Below, one piece after another: positions 29,101-36,997 of a stretch of DNA of 64,000 nucleotides (the first letter of the stretch is position 1; every line of letters starts with the position of its first letter). Both the position numbers and the translations under genes were made by a program. The DNA is from Promethearchaeota archaeon. Its GTDB lineage: Archaea; Asgardarchaeota; Lokiarchaeia; Sigyniarchaeales; SOKP01. The stretch covers positions 1-64,000 of the forward strand of contig JAHPZE010000014.1 of the NCBI GenBank assembly GCA_019058365.1. The letters run 5' to 3'. The notes under the pieces were generated by a model. It was not told the origin of the DNA, searched no databases, and was given only the letters and a program-made list of their open reading frames with translations.

Positions 29101-30601
29101 ATCTAAGATTAATGCGGAACTTGACGAAAAGGAAAAAACTATTTTAGTGTACACAGATTATTATTATTTAAATAAAGAACTTAAGAATTATATTGAAAAT
29201 AATTTACTAAAACTAAATAGGGAAAGAATTGGAAAAATCCTTGCCTTATATGATTCGAGTATTAGGAATAGAACATTGAATATAAATATGTTGGAACTTC
29301 AAAATAGAATCAATGATTTAAGAATTTTTAAAGATGTTCTCCCGAAACAATTCTATGAAAAGGTTAGAGAACTTCAAATAAATCAAGAACGAGTAGAATT
29401 CCATGAAACGAAAAAATATTTTGAATCTATTTTAGAAAATGAAAGAAATGCTATAAATAATATTAAAAATAGTTTAAATCAATTTAATAAAAAACACATC
29501 TTCATCGAACAGCAATTTAATTCTCTCAATATCGAATTAAAGGAATATATTGCTAACGTTTTTAAAAAAACTGAAACTTATGAGAATTATTTCAAAATTC
29601 AAGAAACTTTTGAAAGTAAAAAGCGAATTTTTAAGGAGAATCTAAAACAATCTCAAGATAAAATTGAACATAAAATAAATGACTTATTACACAAATCAGG
29701 CGATTTAGCTAAATTAGTACCCGAAATTAGAGAGTTATATGTGAAAGTAAAAAATAATTTTTCTAAGGAATATAACAACAAGATACAGAAAATTAATGAT
29801 CAGATAATAGCAATGAAGAATGAATCATATCGTGAACAATTATTAACTCTTATTAATAAAAATAAGATAAATTTAAGCCAATTACTTGGAAATCTAGAAA
29901 GAAAAGTAGAAGATAATATAGAAATTAAAGAATTTAAGAAGAGTAATATTTTGATTCAAAGGAGAGCTAAAACCATTGATTTGGAGATAAAAGAGATTAA
30001 ACGACATGTAGAAGCGAAGTTCAAAGATTTTTCTAAGCAATCTAAAAATTTTAATCAAATATCGAAATTTATTCTGGAAGACTTTAATAACTTTATAGAT
30101 GAATATTCTGAAATTTTAAACGAAAAAGTTAAGGCATTAGAACGTTTAATATTAAAATCATACATCGATATGACTATAAAGGCTGTTGCAAACGAGTATT
30201 TGACAATAGGATTTTTGAATAATGAACTAAAAATAAAAAAACAAAATATTCAAGACCATTTGCTATTTTTAATTAGTGCTGGAAAATTGAATGGTAAATA
30301 TAATCCCGTATTATCGATTTATTATGAAAATCCAGAAGTTTTGGATGAAATTGATGAAACTGAATTAGAAGTAATCAAAAGCACAAATTATAAAGTCAAT
30401 ATGATGTTACGACATCTAAAAAATTTTGCGAGCCAATACGGGAGTATTATAGCTTTCTTTGCTTCAATCGTAACAATTTCATATTATCTATTCTTATTCA
30501 GTGGAGGTAATCCCGCAGTATTTGCAATTCCAGCTATTATTACCACCATTATTTTGGTTTTATACTTTTTTAGAAAAGGAAAAGAAGAGAAAATAAAATA
30601 A
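26132..30601 (+). CDS. Giant coiled-coil protein with N-terminal prenyltransferase-like toroid and C-terminal membrane anchors
   Basis: A 1489-residue protein. Residues ~60-340 show helical repeats of the alpha/alpha-toroid (prenyltransferase/squalene cyclase-like) type: DIHSTYLALSCLKNLGL, FRFLCLKYLDL and LQKESGGFSFN, with the GGFSF hallmark. Catalytic metal ligands of farnesyltransferases are not evident. From ~500 to ~1340 the sequence is an almost unbroken charged coiled coil. Residues ~1345-1400 look like a winged helix, and two transmembrane helices close the protein (~1436-1456 and ~1461-1480) with a basic tail. It resembles eukaryotic tethers in outline only. No Shine-Dalgarno sequence is seen at ATG 26132. 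Confidence 0.65.
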   Translation: MYIFSLITKNKIIINGNCLILLNVEEKSAYPYITTFKKEPFKSFIRVKRKEIGNFYYSEHNRIVEFYQYYNQNLLKDPNLNLESVFWFLLLRKYLKQEKRFNKDEIFNYIKKCEIQQYGQLGFKLSPHSEKVPDIHSTYLALSCLKNLGLLKQYLFSKEPDQIKGEIKNFVLSLKKGNKFLHCQDKECNIDKNISSAQMLYYVLEIFSLLDIDVRVNRDQFGLYLGDKKRTPSLIFRFLCLKYLDLDLEVKEKEIQFLQQLQKESGGFSFNQIDNIEITFWLVYTLELYSWILDYNPAGIFSFINEKLNLILNNQTIWNSDKLSEVSKLIILLSLVWKKFIDEIERLLFKQLEKEKFIDINQFKTTFGLEEYTDELISYINLNYNFNLHILNNEIEFKNYINNFSVGKKEFFQNFYNKLFINSVVSLSDLFKRHRTLHNEPLKLKEEVFPIIRDMVDKRFFNGNIITKKVFLGIKTKFLFYLNYIFKKIIVSDMELNVERIFEEKEKLADIRNDIYNMTLKLEGVTSQIREEIESYLLINEIDYAKERLKFVIRNALMEADFLNENIENSFYEELNYVNIQASLGSEISNWNKLYSVLQKRLTEVESYLKSKIQEKEEVRNLNNLLENLGEKISIIEEDLNKKIDSFRKIFCETLEKEYDSEKINLIMDDLDKIAQNVRKYDTIIYNISQQVTTKERKIVKKHKKVIDNWIRIKEKFDENFNYYTDGFQFFNINLQKIEEINSRIDADIIEIGENAKSKLLENKFQDAFNITKKESDLLMDERLNEIKELQSTIKQEIKRKQKLYSLYHYLQEKLENLETNIIELIANQVKNLKNKITEERNRARLEDFDNFISQESVIFKSQLNAVKSSLENSSNLKIEVVMKEFDTLEFNFNKMNKIYQKKLSECVKFIENFKEESELRIIQWEKFNNYFVNEISLLKDEIINNIISNKITAITIEKKTDNIKLIDLKKEVNLSCKVLINKLKDMIDISKINAELDEKEKTILVYTDYYYLNKELKNYIENNLLKLNRERIGKILALYDSSIRNRTLNINMLELQNRINDLRIFKDVLPKQFYEKVRELQINQERVEFHETKKYFESILENERNAINNIKNSLNQFNKKHIFIEQQFNSLNIELKEYIANVFKKTETYENYFKIQETFESKKRIFKENLKQSQDKIEHKINDLLHKSGDLAKLVPEIRELYVKVKNNFSKEYNNKIQKINDQIIAMKNESYREQLLTLINKNKINLSQLLGNLERKVEDNIEIKEFKKSNILIQRRAKTIDLEIKEIKRHVEAKFKDFSKQSKNFNQISKFILEDFNNFIDEYSEILNEKVKALERLILKSYIDMTIKAVANEYLTIGFLNNELKIKKQNIQDHLLFLISAGKLNGKYNPVLSIYYENPEVLDEIDETELEVIKSTNYKVNMMLRHLKNFASQYGSIIAFFASIVTISYYLFLFSGGNPAVFAIPAIITTIILVLYFFRKGKEEKIK

Positions 30602-30651
30602 TGGTTGGTTTTTTCGTGTTTTAGACTTATAGAATATTTCATGTATAAGTT

Positions 30652-32805
30652 TTAATCATAATCCATGATAAAATGGACACCATTATCTGATTTTCTGAGA
30701 TATCCCAGAAAACATGCTTGATTGAAATGAACATTAAACTTTCGGTCAAAGATGTCTTCATCTCGAGCGAGTTTTTGAAATTTTCTGTAATCTAACGTTC
30801 CATTCCTACCATAAGTTTTAACTATATTTATCAAGGATTTTATATGTTTATTTAAATAAACCCTTTGCTCAGAAGATTTCTTGGTTCTTCGCTTTTTCAA
30901 TTTTGTTATTTTCTCTTGTAAGAACGGTTTATTAAATTTTATTAAATCTGAGTAAAATGTTATCCCGCAATCTTTAAGTTCTCTATATTCTTCACTATTA
31001 CAAAAATTATCGATTTGAGTAATAATTTCTTCGATAGATCGATTTGCTAAATAGATTTGTTCTAAATCTTTTCTTTCTCTAAAATTTTTAGTAAATTGTG
31101 AGTCGATAACTTGATCAGTCTGGTTAGAGAAATCAATATTTTTGCGTTCTAAAGAGTCTTTTAATGTTAATTTCTCAGGATCAGATAAAACTGAGTTCAT
31201 TGAATGTTCTTTTCGTCTAGCAACAATGTGAAATGGAACGTCAACAGTTTCTTCAGTAACTAGTATATAACATCTTCCTGGGGTATATCTCCCAGTTCTT
31301 CCTCGTCTTTGGATTAATCTGATTTCTGAGGGGACAGGTTCAAAAAAGATAATAGCATCCACATTTGGGATATCTAATCCTTCTTCAGCGACACTTGTGG
31401 CAATTAATATATTTATATTTCCTTCTCTAAATTTTTGTAATATTTCTATTTGTACACTCTGGGGAAATCCGTAATCTTCTTTTTTGGTTGCTTGACCAAT
31501 GAATTTTTCAATTTTCAGTTGTTCATTAAATTCTCTTTGTAGCTTATTCTTAAGAAGTTCTGCCATTTCCCGGTATTGCGTAAAGATCAGAATCTTTTTG
31601 TTACTAAATTCTTCAATTTCTTCTTTAATAATGGAAGTAATCTTTTTTAATTTAGGATGAGATAGATGAATCTGTTCTTCATTTTCAATTACAGAATTGA
31701 TGTGAATAAAATGCTCTGAATTTACAATTCTTTTAGCGGATAAGATATCTTCATTTGCTTTATATTTAATTTTATCTAAGAAGGTTTTAAAGAGAGATAT
31801 ATCTTGTGTTTCTAATAAATCTTTAGCATGAAGTATGGATATGCAACTTGAACAATATGAGTATACAGAAGGGATATCAAGTTGATTTTCTTTAACAATA
31901 TCTATAATTTTTGGAGATTTATAATATAAGCATTCTAAATATTCATCTTCAGATAAATCAAACTTATTACCTTTTTCATAATGTATAGAAAATGTTAAAT
32001 CACGAGAGATTCCTAAAAAATCTAATTTTGAATAAAATGGCTTATTTGGGGGAATTAAGTTATTCTTTATAAAAAATCTTAAATAATTTTCGAATAAATT
32101 GTACCAAACAGCACTTAATTCCCTCAATTTAATAGGTAAATCAATTAAATTGATAAATGTATCGATGTCATAAATATAATCTTTTACATCTTTATCCAGA
32201 TAAGTTTTAAAAACAATATTCTCTATATATAAATTGTTACATATCTGCTGAATACGTTCATAATCCTTCCCTGGTGAAGCCGTTAATCCTAGGATTAAAG
32301 GATCTGTACAAGTACTAATATATTCTTCTGAAATAAAATTATACGCATAATTGCCTTTAGTTTTATGAGCTTCATCGAATATTATTAATGATACTTGACT
32401 TAATTCGTATCTACCTCTCATCAAATCATTTTTAATTACTTGAGGTGTAGATACTATAATTCTTGAGCTTTGAAAGGATAAAACTCTTTTTTCTGGACTT
32501 GTTTTCCCGGTAAATGAAGTAATTTCTTCTAACTCAATATCAAGGAACTTCTCACATGAAGCTCTATGTTGTGAAACTAACGGTCGTGTAGGAGCAAGAA
32601 CAACAATTTTTGCTCTTGGATATTTTTTCAGACAATTAGACACTAATAAAATACCAATTATTGTTTTTCCTAAACCTGTTGGTAAAACCACTAAAGAATT
32701 TTTATTTTTACAGCTATTAACAATATTATTTTGATAATCTCTCCAAATAATTTGATCTTTTTTTAAGAATGGTCCATTCAAATATTGCTTAGGCTCTTTA
32801 GGCAT
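30652..32805 (-). CDS. Hef/FANCM-type superfamily 2 helicase without nuclease domain
   Basis: A 717-residue helicase. Motifs: Q-like WRDYQ, Walker A LPTGLGKT, Ia APTRPL, DEAH box IFDEAHK, motif III LTASPG, and motif VI QRRGRTGR. A long insertion between the RecA lobes matches the Hef/FANCM/Mph1 subfamily. Those enzymes remodel stalled replication forks and joint molecules. The ERCC4 nuclease and HhH domains found at the end of euryarchaeal Hef are absent; the C-terminal ~150 residues are a charged helical region and a possible winged helix. It is an intact gene on the minus strand, convergent with the coiled-coil gene. Confidence 0.88.
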   Translation of the reverse strand: MPKEPKQYLNGPFLKKDQIIWRDYQNNIVNSCKNKNSLVVLPTGLGKTIIGILLVSNCLKKYPRAKIVVLAPTRPLVSQHRASCEKFLDIELEEITSFTGKTSPEKRVLSFQSSRIIVSTPQVIKNDLMRGRYELSQVSLIIFDEAHKTKGNYAYNFISEEYISTCTDPLILGLTASPGKDYERIQQICNNLYIENIVFKTYLDKDVKDYIYDIDTFINLIDLPIKLRELSAVWYNLFENYLRFFIKNNLIPPNKPFYSKLDFLGISRDLTFSIHYEKGNKFDLSEDEYLECLYYKSPKIIDIVKENQLDIPSVYSYCSSCISILHAKDLLETQDISLFKTFLDKIKYKANEDILSAKRIVNSEHFIHINSVIENEEQIHLSHPKLKKITSIIKEEIEEFSNKKILIFTQYREMAELLKNKLQREFNEQLKIEKFIGQATKKEDYGFPQSVQIEILQKFREGNINILIATSVAEEGLDIPNVDAIIFFEPVPSEIRLIQRRGRTGRYTPGRCYILVTEETVDVPFHIVARRKEHSMNSVLSDPEKLTLKDSLERKNIDFSNQTDQVIDSQFTKNFRERKDLEQIYLANRSIEEIITQIDNFCNSEEYRELKDCGITFYSDLIKFNKPFLQEKITKLKKRRTKKSSEQRVYLNKHIKSLINIVKTYGRNGTLDYRKFQKLARDEDIFDRKFNVHFNQACFLGYLRKSDNGVHFIMDYD

Positions 32806-32952
32806 ATTAAGAATAACTGCAGATTAATTACTTTTAAAAATAATATCACTGAAAGATTTTTATAATATTATATTCACTTTTGATTAATAGAATCTATTTA
32901 TTAATTTAGAAATAAGGCTAAAAATACCTTATCAATTAAGGATGAGCCAATT

Positions 32953-33987
32953 TTAATCCTTTTCAGCTGGGAAAAATAATATCTTTTTTTTTTTTTCTTG
33001 TCGTTTTATTAAATTCTTTCCTTCTAGCATTTTTAAAGTTAACACAATCCAGCCACGAGCAACTTGATGGAGAAATCTACTATCTTTAGGATAAATAGCT
33101 TTAACTATATCTTTTGGAGAAATTCCATTGTCTGAATTATCATAAATTATATTTAATACCTGTCTTTCTCTCGCTTTTCTATGTGATAATATCTCTGCTA
33201 TCCTTTCTTTAGGATGTTCTATAGGGCTTCCATGGGCAGCAAGTATTAATTTAAGATTAGGCAATTTCTGAATCGTTTCAATAGAGTTTATATAATCTGC
33301 TATATCACAATTTGGAGGTCCAAGCCAAGTAGTTATAGACCTTAGAATGTTATCTCCAGAAAATAAAATACCTTTTTCCTCACTATAAAGAGATATATGG
33401 TCAATAGCATGTCCTGGGGATGGAAAAATTTTCCAAATATCCTCATTTATACTAATTTCTGTGTTTTCATCAAGAATATCTTCTGGATCATCTATGTAAG
33501 AAACACCATATATTCGTTGATAAAACAATTTCGAACCAACATTTCTTAATACATTTATTATTCTTCGAGTTATGTTTTTCCTCACTCTTAGATAATCTTT
33601 GTATGCATCTGTTTCAAAGCTTTTAATGAAACTTTGTTTATCCTTTATAATTTCTGCGCTTTTTTTTGTGAGATAGACTTTTATTCCTAAAGTCTCTCTA
33701 ATTCTTTTTAAACCACTAAAATGATCGGGATGGCAATGAGATACGATGATTCTTGTAAGCTTAAACTCTTTATTTTGTTTTTTATATAATTCTTCTACTT
33801 TTTTTATTTCTGTAATTAAGTGCTTAACAACCTTTTTTGTACCATATCCAGCATCAAAAATGATACCATCTGAACCAGCTAACACATATATATTTTCTGG
33901 AGGTTTTATTGCTCCAGAAGTCCCTTTTTCCTTTATTAGAAAAATACCGGGATAAACTTCTTTCATGCAATTTGTATAATTTTTCAA
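32953..33987 (-). CDS. Metallo-beta-lactamase-fold hydrolase (LACTB2/glyoxalase II-like)
   Basis: A 344-residue MBL protein. The zinc motif is SHCHPDHFSG, followed by the PSPGHAIDH, SGDNIL and AAHGSP segments that supply the remaining ligands. The C-terminal ~80 residues form a winged-helix-like extension (GISPKDIVKAIY), as in LACTB2-type enzymes. The substrate may be a thioester or RNA; sequence does not decide. The gene is divergent from the 2H phosphoesterase with 35 bases between starts. Confidence 0.85.
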   Translation of the reverse strand: MKNYTNCMKEVYPGIFLIKEKGTSGAIKPPENIYVLAGSDGIIFDAGYGTKKVVKHLITEIKKVEELYKKQNKEFKLTRIIVSHCHPDHFSGLKRIRETLGIKVYLTKKSAEIIKDKQSFIKSFETDAYKDYLRVRKNITRRIINVLRNVGSKLFYQRIYGVSYIDDPEDILDENTEISINEDIWKIFPSPGHAIDHISLYSEEKGILFSGDNILRSITTWLGPPNCDIADYINSIETIQKLPNLKLILAAHGSPIEHPKERIAEILSHRKARERQVLNIIYDNSDNGISPKDIVKAIYPKDSRFLHQVARGWIVLTLKMLEGKNLIKRQEKKKKILFFPAEKD

Positions 33988-34022
33988 AATATTTATTACT
34001 TGGTCTTATAAAGATTATAATT

Positions 34023-34571
34023 ATGCCGTATGCAATTGTTCTTACCTTTGATGAGGAAAGCAGTCTTACAATAACTCAAGTTTTTAAACGGTTTAAAGAC
34101 AAAAAGATTGGTACAATGTTTTTTGAGGAAAAAATAAAACCTCATATAACTTTAACAAATTTTGATAATATTAGCCCGGATATAGTTAAAGAAAGACTTA
34201 TCCTTTTTGGTATTGAAAATAAACCAATTAAAATTCAAATAAGTAGTATTGGATATTTTCCTTCGGAAGAAAGTGTACTTTTTTTAAATCCTAAAACATC
34301 AATAGAGTTATTCAATTTTCAACAAAAAGTTTTTAGACTCTTTAAAGAGTTTGAAACTGAAACTACTCCAACAACATGGATTCCGCATTGTACATTAGGA
34401 AAGTATATTCAAAAGAAAAATCTTGCTAAAGCAATTGATATAATCAAAGAAGAGATCGTAATGACAAGAGAAAAACCTTTTTACATCACTGGTGAAGCAA
34501 TTTCTTTTGTTAAATTTGAAAGAGATCCTCCGAAGATTGATTGGTGGCTAGATTATAAGCTTACAGAATGA
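34023..34571 (+). CDS. 2H phosphoesterase (2'-5' RNA ligase-like)
   Basis: A 182-residue protein with the two HxT/S motifs of the 2H superfamily, PHITL and PHCTL, about 80 residues apart. Family members act as cyclic phosphodiesterases on RNA 2',3'-cyclic phosphates or ligate 2'-5' bonds in vitro. I chose ATG 34023 (MPYAIVLTF) since the fold begins with that strand; a longer open frame from 33909 overlaps the divergent MBL gene and is unlikely coding. Confidence 0.82.
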   Translation: MPYAIVLTFDEESSLTITQVFKRFKDKKIGTMFFEEKIKPHITLTNFDNISPDIVKERLILFGIENKPIKIQISSIGYFPSEESVLFLNPKTSIELFNFQQKVFRLFKEFETETTPTTWIPHCTLGKYIQKKNLAKAIDIIKEEIVMTREKPFYITGEAISFVKFERDPPKIDWWLDYKLTE

Positions 34572-34687
34572 AGCTATGCACAATACAGAAAAATTTTATT
34601 GGATTAACTCTAATTCGTGTATATTTAAATTATAGAGTTTCTTTTTTTACTTTATAAATAATTCGATAAAATAACTGATAAACTATA

Positions 34688-35098
34688 ATGTATTGTACTA
34701 ATTGTGGTTCAGAAATACCTGACGAGGCAAAGTTTTGTCCTTTTTGTGCAAAACCAATTGGTAGTTCCAGTAGCCCTCCTATTCAACCAATACCACCAAC
34801 ACAAGCACCATATCAAGCAACCCCTTATACCCCTTCAAAACCAAAAAAAACTACAGGTGGAGCTGCAGTTGCAGTTCTTCTTGTTGTAGTAGTCGGAATT
34901 ATATTAATTTTTTTTGGAACACAGATAATGTTTGGAACACCCACTACAGGAATAAGCTTACTTATCATAGGTGCTGTTATGATTTGTTGCATAAGTTCTA
35001 CTGTATGTGGATCTGGAAAACATCGAGGAGGATCATGTGGTGGTGGGGGAGGGTGTGATTGTAGTGGTTGCGATTGTGGCGATTGTGATTGTTCATAA
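34688..35098 (+). CDS. Zinc-ribbon membrane protein with Gly/Cys-rich tail
   Basis: A 136-residue protein. An N-terminal zinc ribbon (CTNCGSEIPDEAKFCPFC) is followed by a Pro/Gln/Thr linker, two hydrophobic helices (~62-80 and ~88-103), and a tail of glycine and repeated C-D-C/S units (CDCSGCDCGDCDCS). The tail looks able to bind metal. Orientation is not clear. I know of no described function for this combination. Confidence 0.65.
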   Translation: MYCTNCGSEIPDEAKFCPFCAKPIGSSSSPPIQPIPPTQAPYQATPYTPSKPKKTTGGAAVAVLLVVVVGIILIFFGTQIMFGTPTTGISLLIIGAVMICCISSTVCGSGKHRGGSCGGGGGCDCSGCDCGDCDCS

Positions 35099-35188
35099 TT
35101 ATATATTTCCCAGTAATTAAGAGAAACCAATCTCTATTTTGCAGTTAAATTATCATTCGATTATTCACGATTAAAATTAAACAGAAAG

Positions 35189-35698
35189 ATGCATAACCAA
35201 AAAAAAGAGATTCAAGAGGAAAAGAAGATAATAATCAGTTGGTTAGCACATCATAATCCAAATCGTCTAGATTTCAATGATCATGTATTTTATTTATTTA
35301 ACCATGCAATTTGTATAGGATGTTTTTCTTTTGGCTTAGGTGCCATAGTCGCTTTAATATTTTGCAATATATTTTATTTTTACATAATAAATTTTATTAG
35401 TTTGCCGATAATTTTCATGATTTTTTTGTTTTGCTGGATCCCTTCAATTTTGCAATATTCAATTCAAATTGCACAAAATAAACCTTTTAAAAATCGAAAA
35501 ATCAAATTTCTGTGTCGTTTTCTTTATCCGATTGGGAGTATCATACTTATATTTAAAACGCCATTTTGGGGGCTATGTATTTCAATTGCTGCTGGTTATA
35601 TGATTATAGTTATTAGAAAGATATTTTATAAAAATAAAACATTACTCTCAAAACGTAATCTTAGAAATAAAGAAATAAATTCTGCTCAGGAAATTTAA
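35189..35698 (+). CDS. DUF2085-like membrane protein
   Basis: A 169-residue protein with four likely transmembrane segments. The N-terminal HHNPNRLDF and NHAICIGCFSFGLG segments resemble DUF2085, in which a conserved C-x-x-C(R) and glycine-rich helix recur. Function is unknown. The tail is basic and cytoplasmic by the positive-inside rule. Confidence 0.55.
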   Translation: MHNQKKEIQEEKKIIISWLAHHNPNRLDFNDHVFYLFNHAICIGCFSFGLGAIVALIFCNIFYFYIINFISLPIIFMIFLFCWIPSILQYSIQIAQNKPFKNRKIKFLCRFLYPIGSIILIFKTPFWGLCISIAAGYMIIVIRKIFYKNKTLLSKRNLRNKEINSAQEI

Positions 35699-35773
35699 AT
35701 ATATCCAAAAGAGCTAAGAGAAGGAACTATAAAAAAAAAGAAAAGATAGATTTAATAAATTTTTCTATTACCT

Positions 35774-35983
35774 TTAGAAGTATTTAATTGCTAAAAGAAT
35801 GTCATCCCGAGTTATTTTCTTGCGTTTAGCGTGTTTCGTTAAGGATAAAGCAGTTTTTGTAATTTTGGTAGCAGAAGTACTCATCCAATCAACTAATTCA
35901 TCTACTGCATCACGGGCAACGATAAGGGCACCATTGTGTTTCATTAATCTTCTAATAGGACTCCAACTAATATATTCTGACAT
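35774..35983 (-). CDS. Archaeal histone (HMf-type)
   Basis: A 69-residue single histone fold. It follows HMf closely: the SPIRRLMKHNGA start, a long middle helix, and the closing HAKRKKITRDDILLAIK, where HMf has HAGRKTIKAEDIELA. It wraps DNA as a dimer or multimer. No N-terminal tail is present. The promoter region contains a palindrome and short direct repeats, listed separately. Confidence 0.95.
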   Translation of the reverse strand: MSEYISWSPIRRLMKHNGALIVARDAVDELVDWMSTSATKITKTALSLTKHAKRKKITRDDILLAIKYF

Positions 35984-36013
35984 AATAATTTTCCTCCACG
36001 TTTTTTTATTTTT

Positions 36014-36030
36014 GGTTAATTTAGTTAACC
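36014..36030. promoter_or_regulatory. Palindrome upstream of the histone gene
   Basis: GGTTAA and TTAACC are separated by five bases, 31 bases upstream of the histone start codon, so within its likely 5' leader. It could be an operator or a small hairpin. AT-rich palindromes arise by chance, so support is modest. Confidence 0.35.
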
Positions 36031-36046
36031 AATTCTTATTTTTGGT

Positions 36047-36064
36047 TTTAAGTTTAAGTTTAAG
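36047..36064. repeat. Three tandem TTTAAG hexamers
   Basis: Three perfect direct TTTAAG copies upstream of the histone gene, beside the palindrome. Possibly slippage; possibly part of a control region. Confidence 0.5.
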
Positions 36065-36544
36065 TTTTTGATTAAATTAAATTAACTATATATACAAAGA
36101 TCTTTTATATATTTAAAGATTTTTATTCATATCTAGTGTAATAGGAAAAAAAATTAAAAAAGATCAAACGACAAAATTCGAAATTATAAAAATAATCAAT
36201 CTCGTGTAAGTTAGAACATTTTTATGGAATTTCGATTTTTGTTGAAATTTGAGAACATATAATATTATTTCCTATCTGTAGTTTGTTAAAAAATTAATAA
36301 AGATGAAATTGGAAAGGATAGGGAAAATTTATTCAAATTGTGAAACGTTATACTAATAAATTTTTGAAGATTTGCTATATGATGTTTTTTAAAAATTGAG
36401 AGCAAATTAGTCATTAAAATTAAATTTTTTAATAATATTTATAATAAAAAAGATTTAACTCAATTTAAACCATGACAACTTAATTGATTTTAAATTGAAA
36501 AGAAAAATCCAATTACCTATTTCCAATTTGCAGTTAAAATAATA

Positions 36545-36988
36545 TCAATATCTTGGTAATTCTTTGGTCTCTTGATAATAGGATTCAATACCTATTTTTT
36601 TTATTCGATTATTGATTTGTGTCCATCTTCGCTTAAGATGGGAATCAAAATTAGTTTTTTCACACGGAAACTCATCACATTGAAAACAATAATCAATTCC
36701 TTTATTTTTATAGCAATCCCTTACTCCACAGTCAGGATATAAGCATGAACCTTTCCTACACCCCGGACAGTTCTCTTTTGTTAAATATGTGAGTAACGCC
36801 TTGAAAGAAGGGTATTCTTTAAATATAGGAAGAAATGAGGAGAATCTTTCAGCGTATATATCGAATGACCCTAAGAAATTTTGAAGCTTTATACTAGTTT
36901 TTCTTATTCCTCCTTCAGAGTTGGCAAAGTATTTAGAACAATTAAGACCACATGGAGCAATTTTATTTAATATATCTTTATATTCCAT
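36545..36988 (-). CDS. DUF3795 cysteine-rich protein
   Basis: A 147-residue protein with the DUF3795 pattern: APCGLNCSKYF near the N terminus, CPGCRKGSCLYPDCGVRDC in the middle and YCFQCDEFPCE later. Such proteins are common in anaerobes and presumably bind a metal or cluster; function is unknown. It lies nine bases after the M28 peptidase gene on the same strand, suggesting co-transcription. Confidence 0.8.
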   Translation of the reverse strand: MEYKDILNKIAPCGLNCSKYFANSEGGIRKTSIKLQNFLGSFDIYAERFSSFLPIFKEYPSFKALLTYLTKENCPGCRKGSCLYPDCGVRDCYKNKGIDYCFQCDEFPCEKTNFDSHLKRRWTQINNRIKKIGIESYYQETKELPRY

Positions 36989-36997
36989 TTTTATACC

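Larger units (their letters stand above)
35984..36544. other. 561-base gene-free region between histone and DUF3795 genes
   Basis: No reading frame with coding character was found on either strand. It holds the palindrome at 36014-36030, three TTTAAG units at 36047-36064 and TATA-like stretches near 36085-36115 that could serve the histone gene. The remaining ~420 bases are plain AT-rich sequence. Confidence 0.6.

Noticed and set aside
33909..34022. Upstream extension of the 2H phosphoesterase.
   Set aside because: It overlaps the divergent MBL gene and lies before the conserved first strand; ATG 34023 fits the family.
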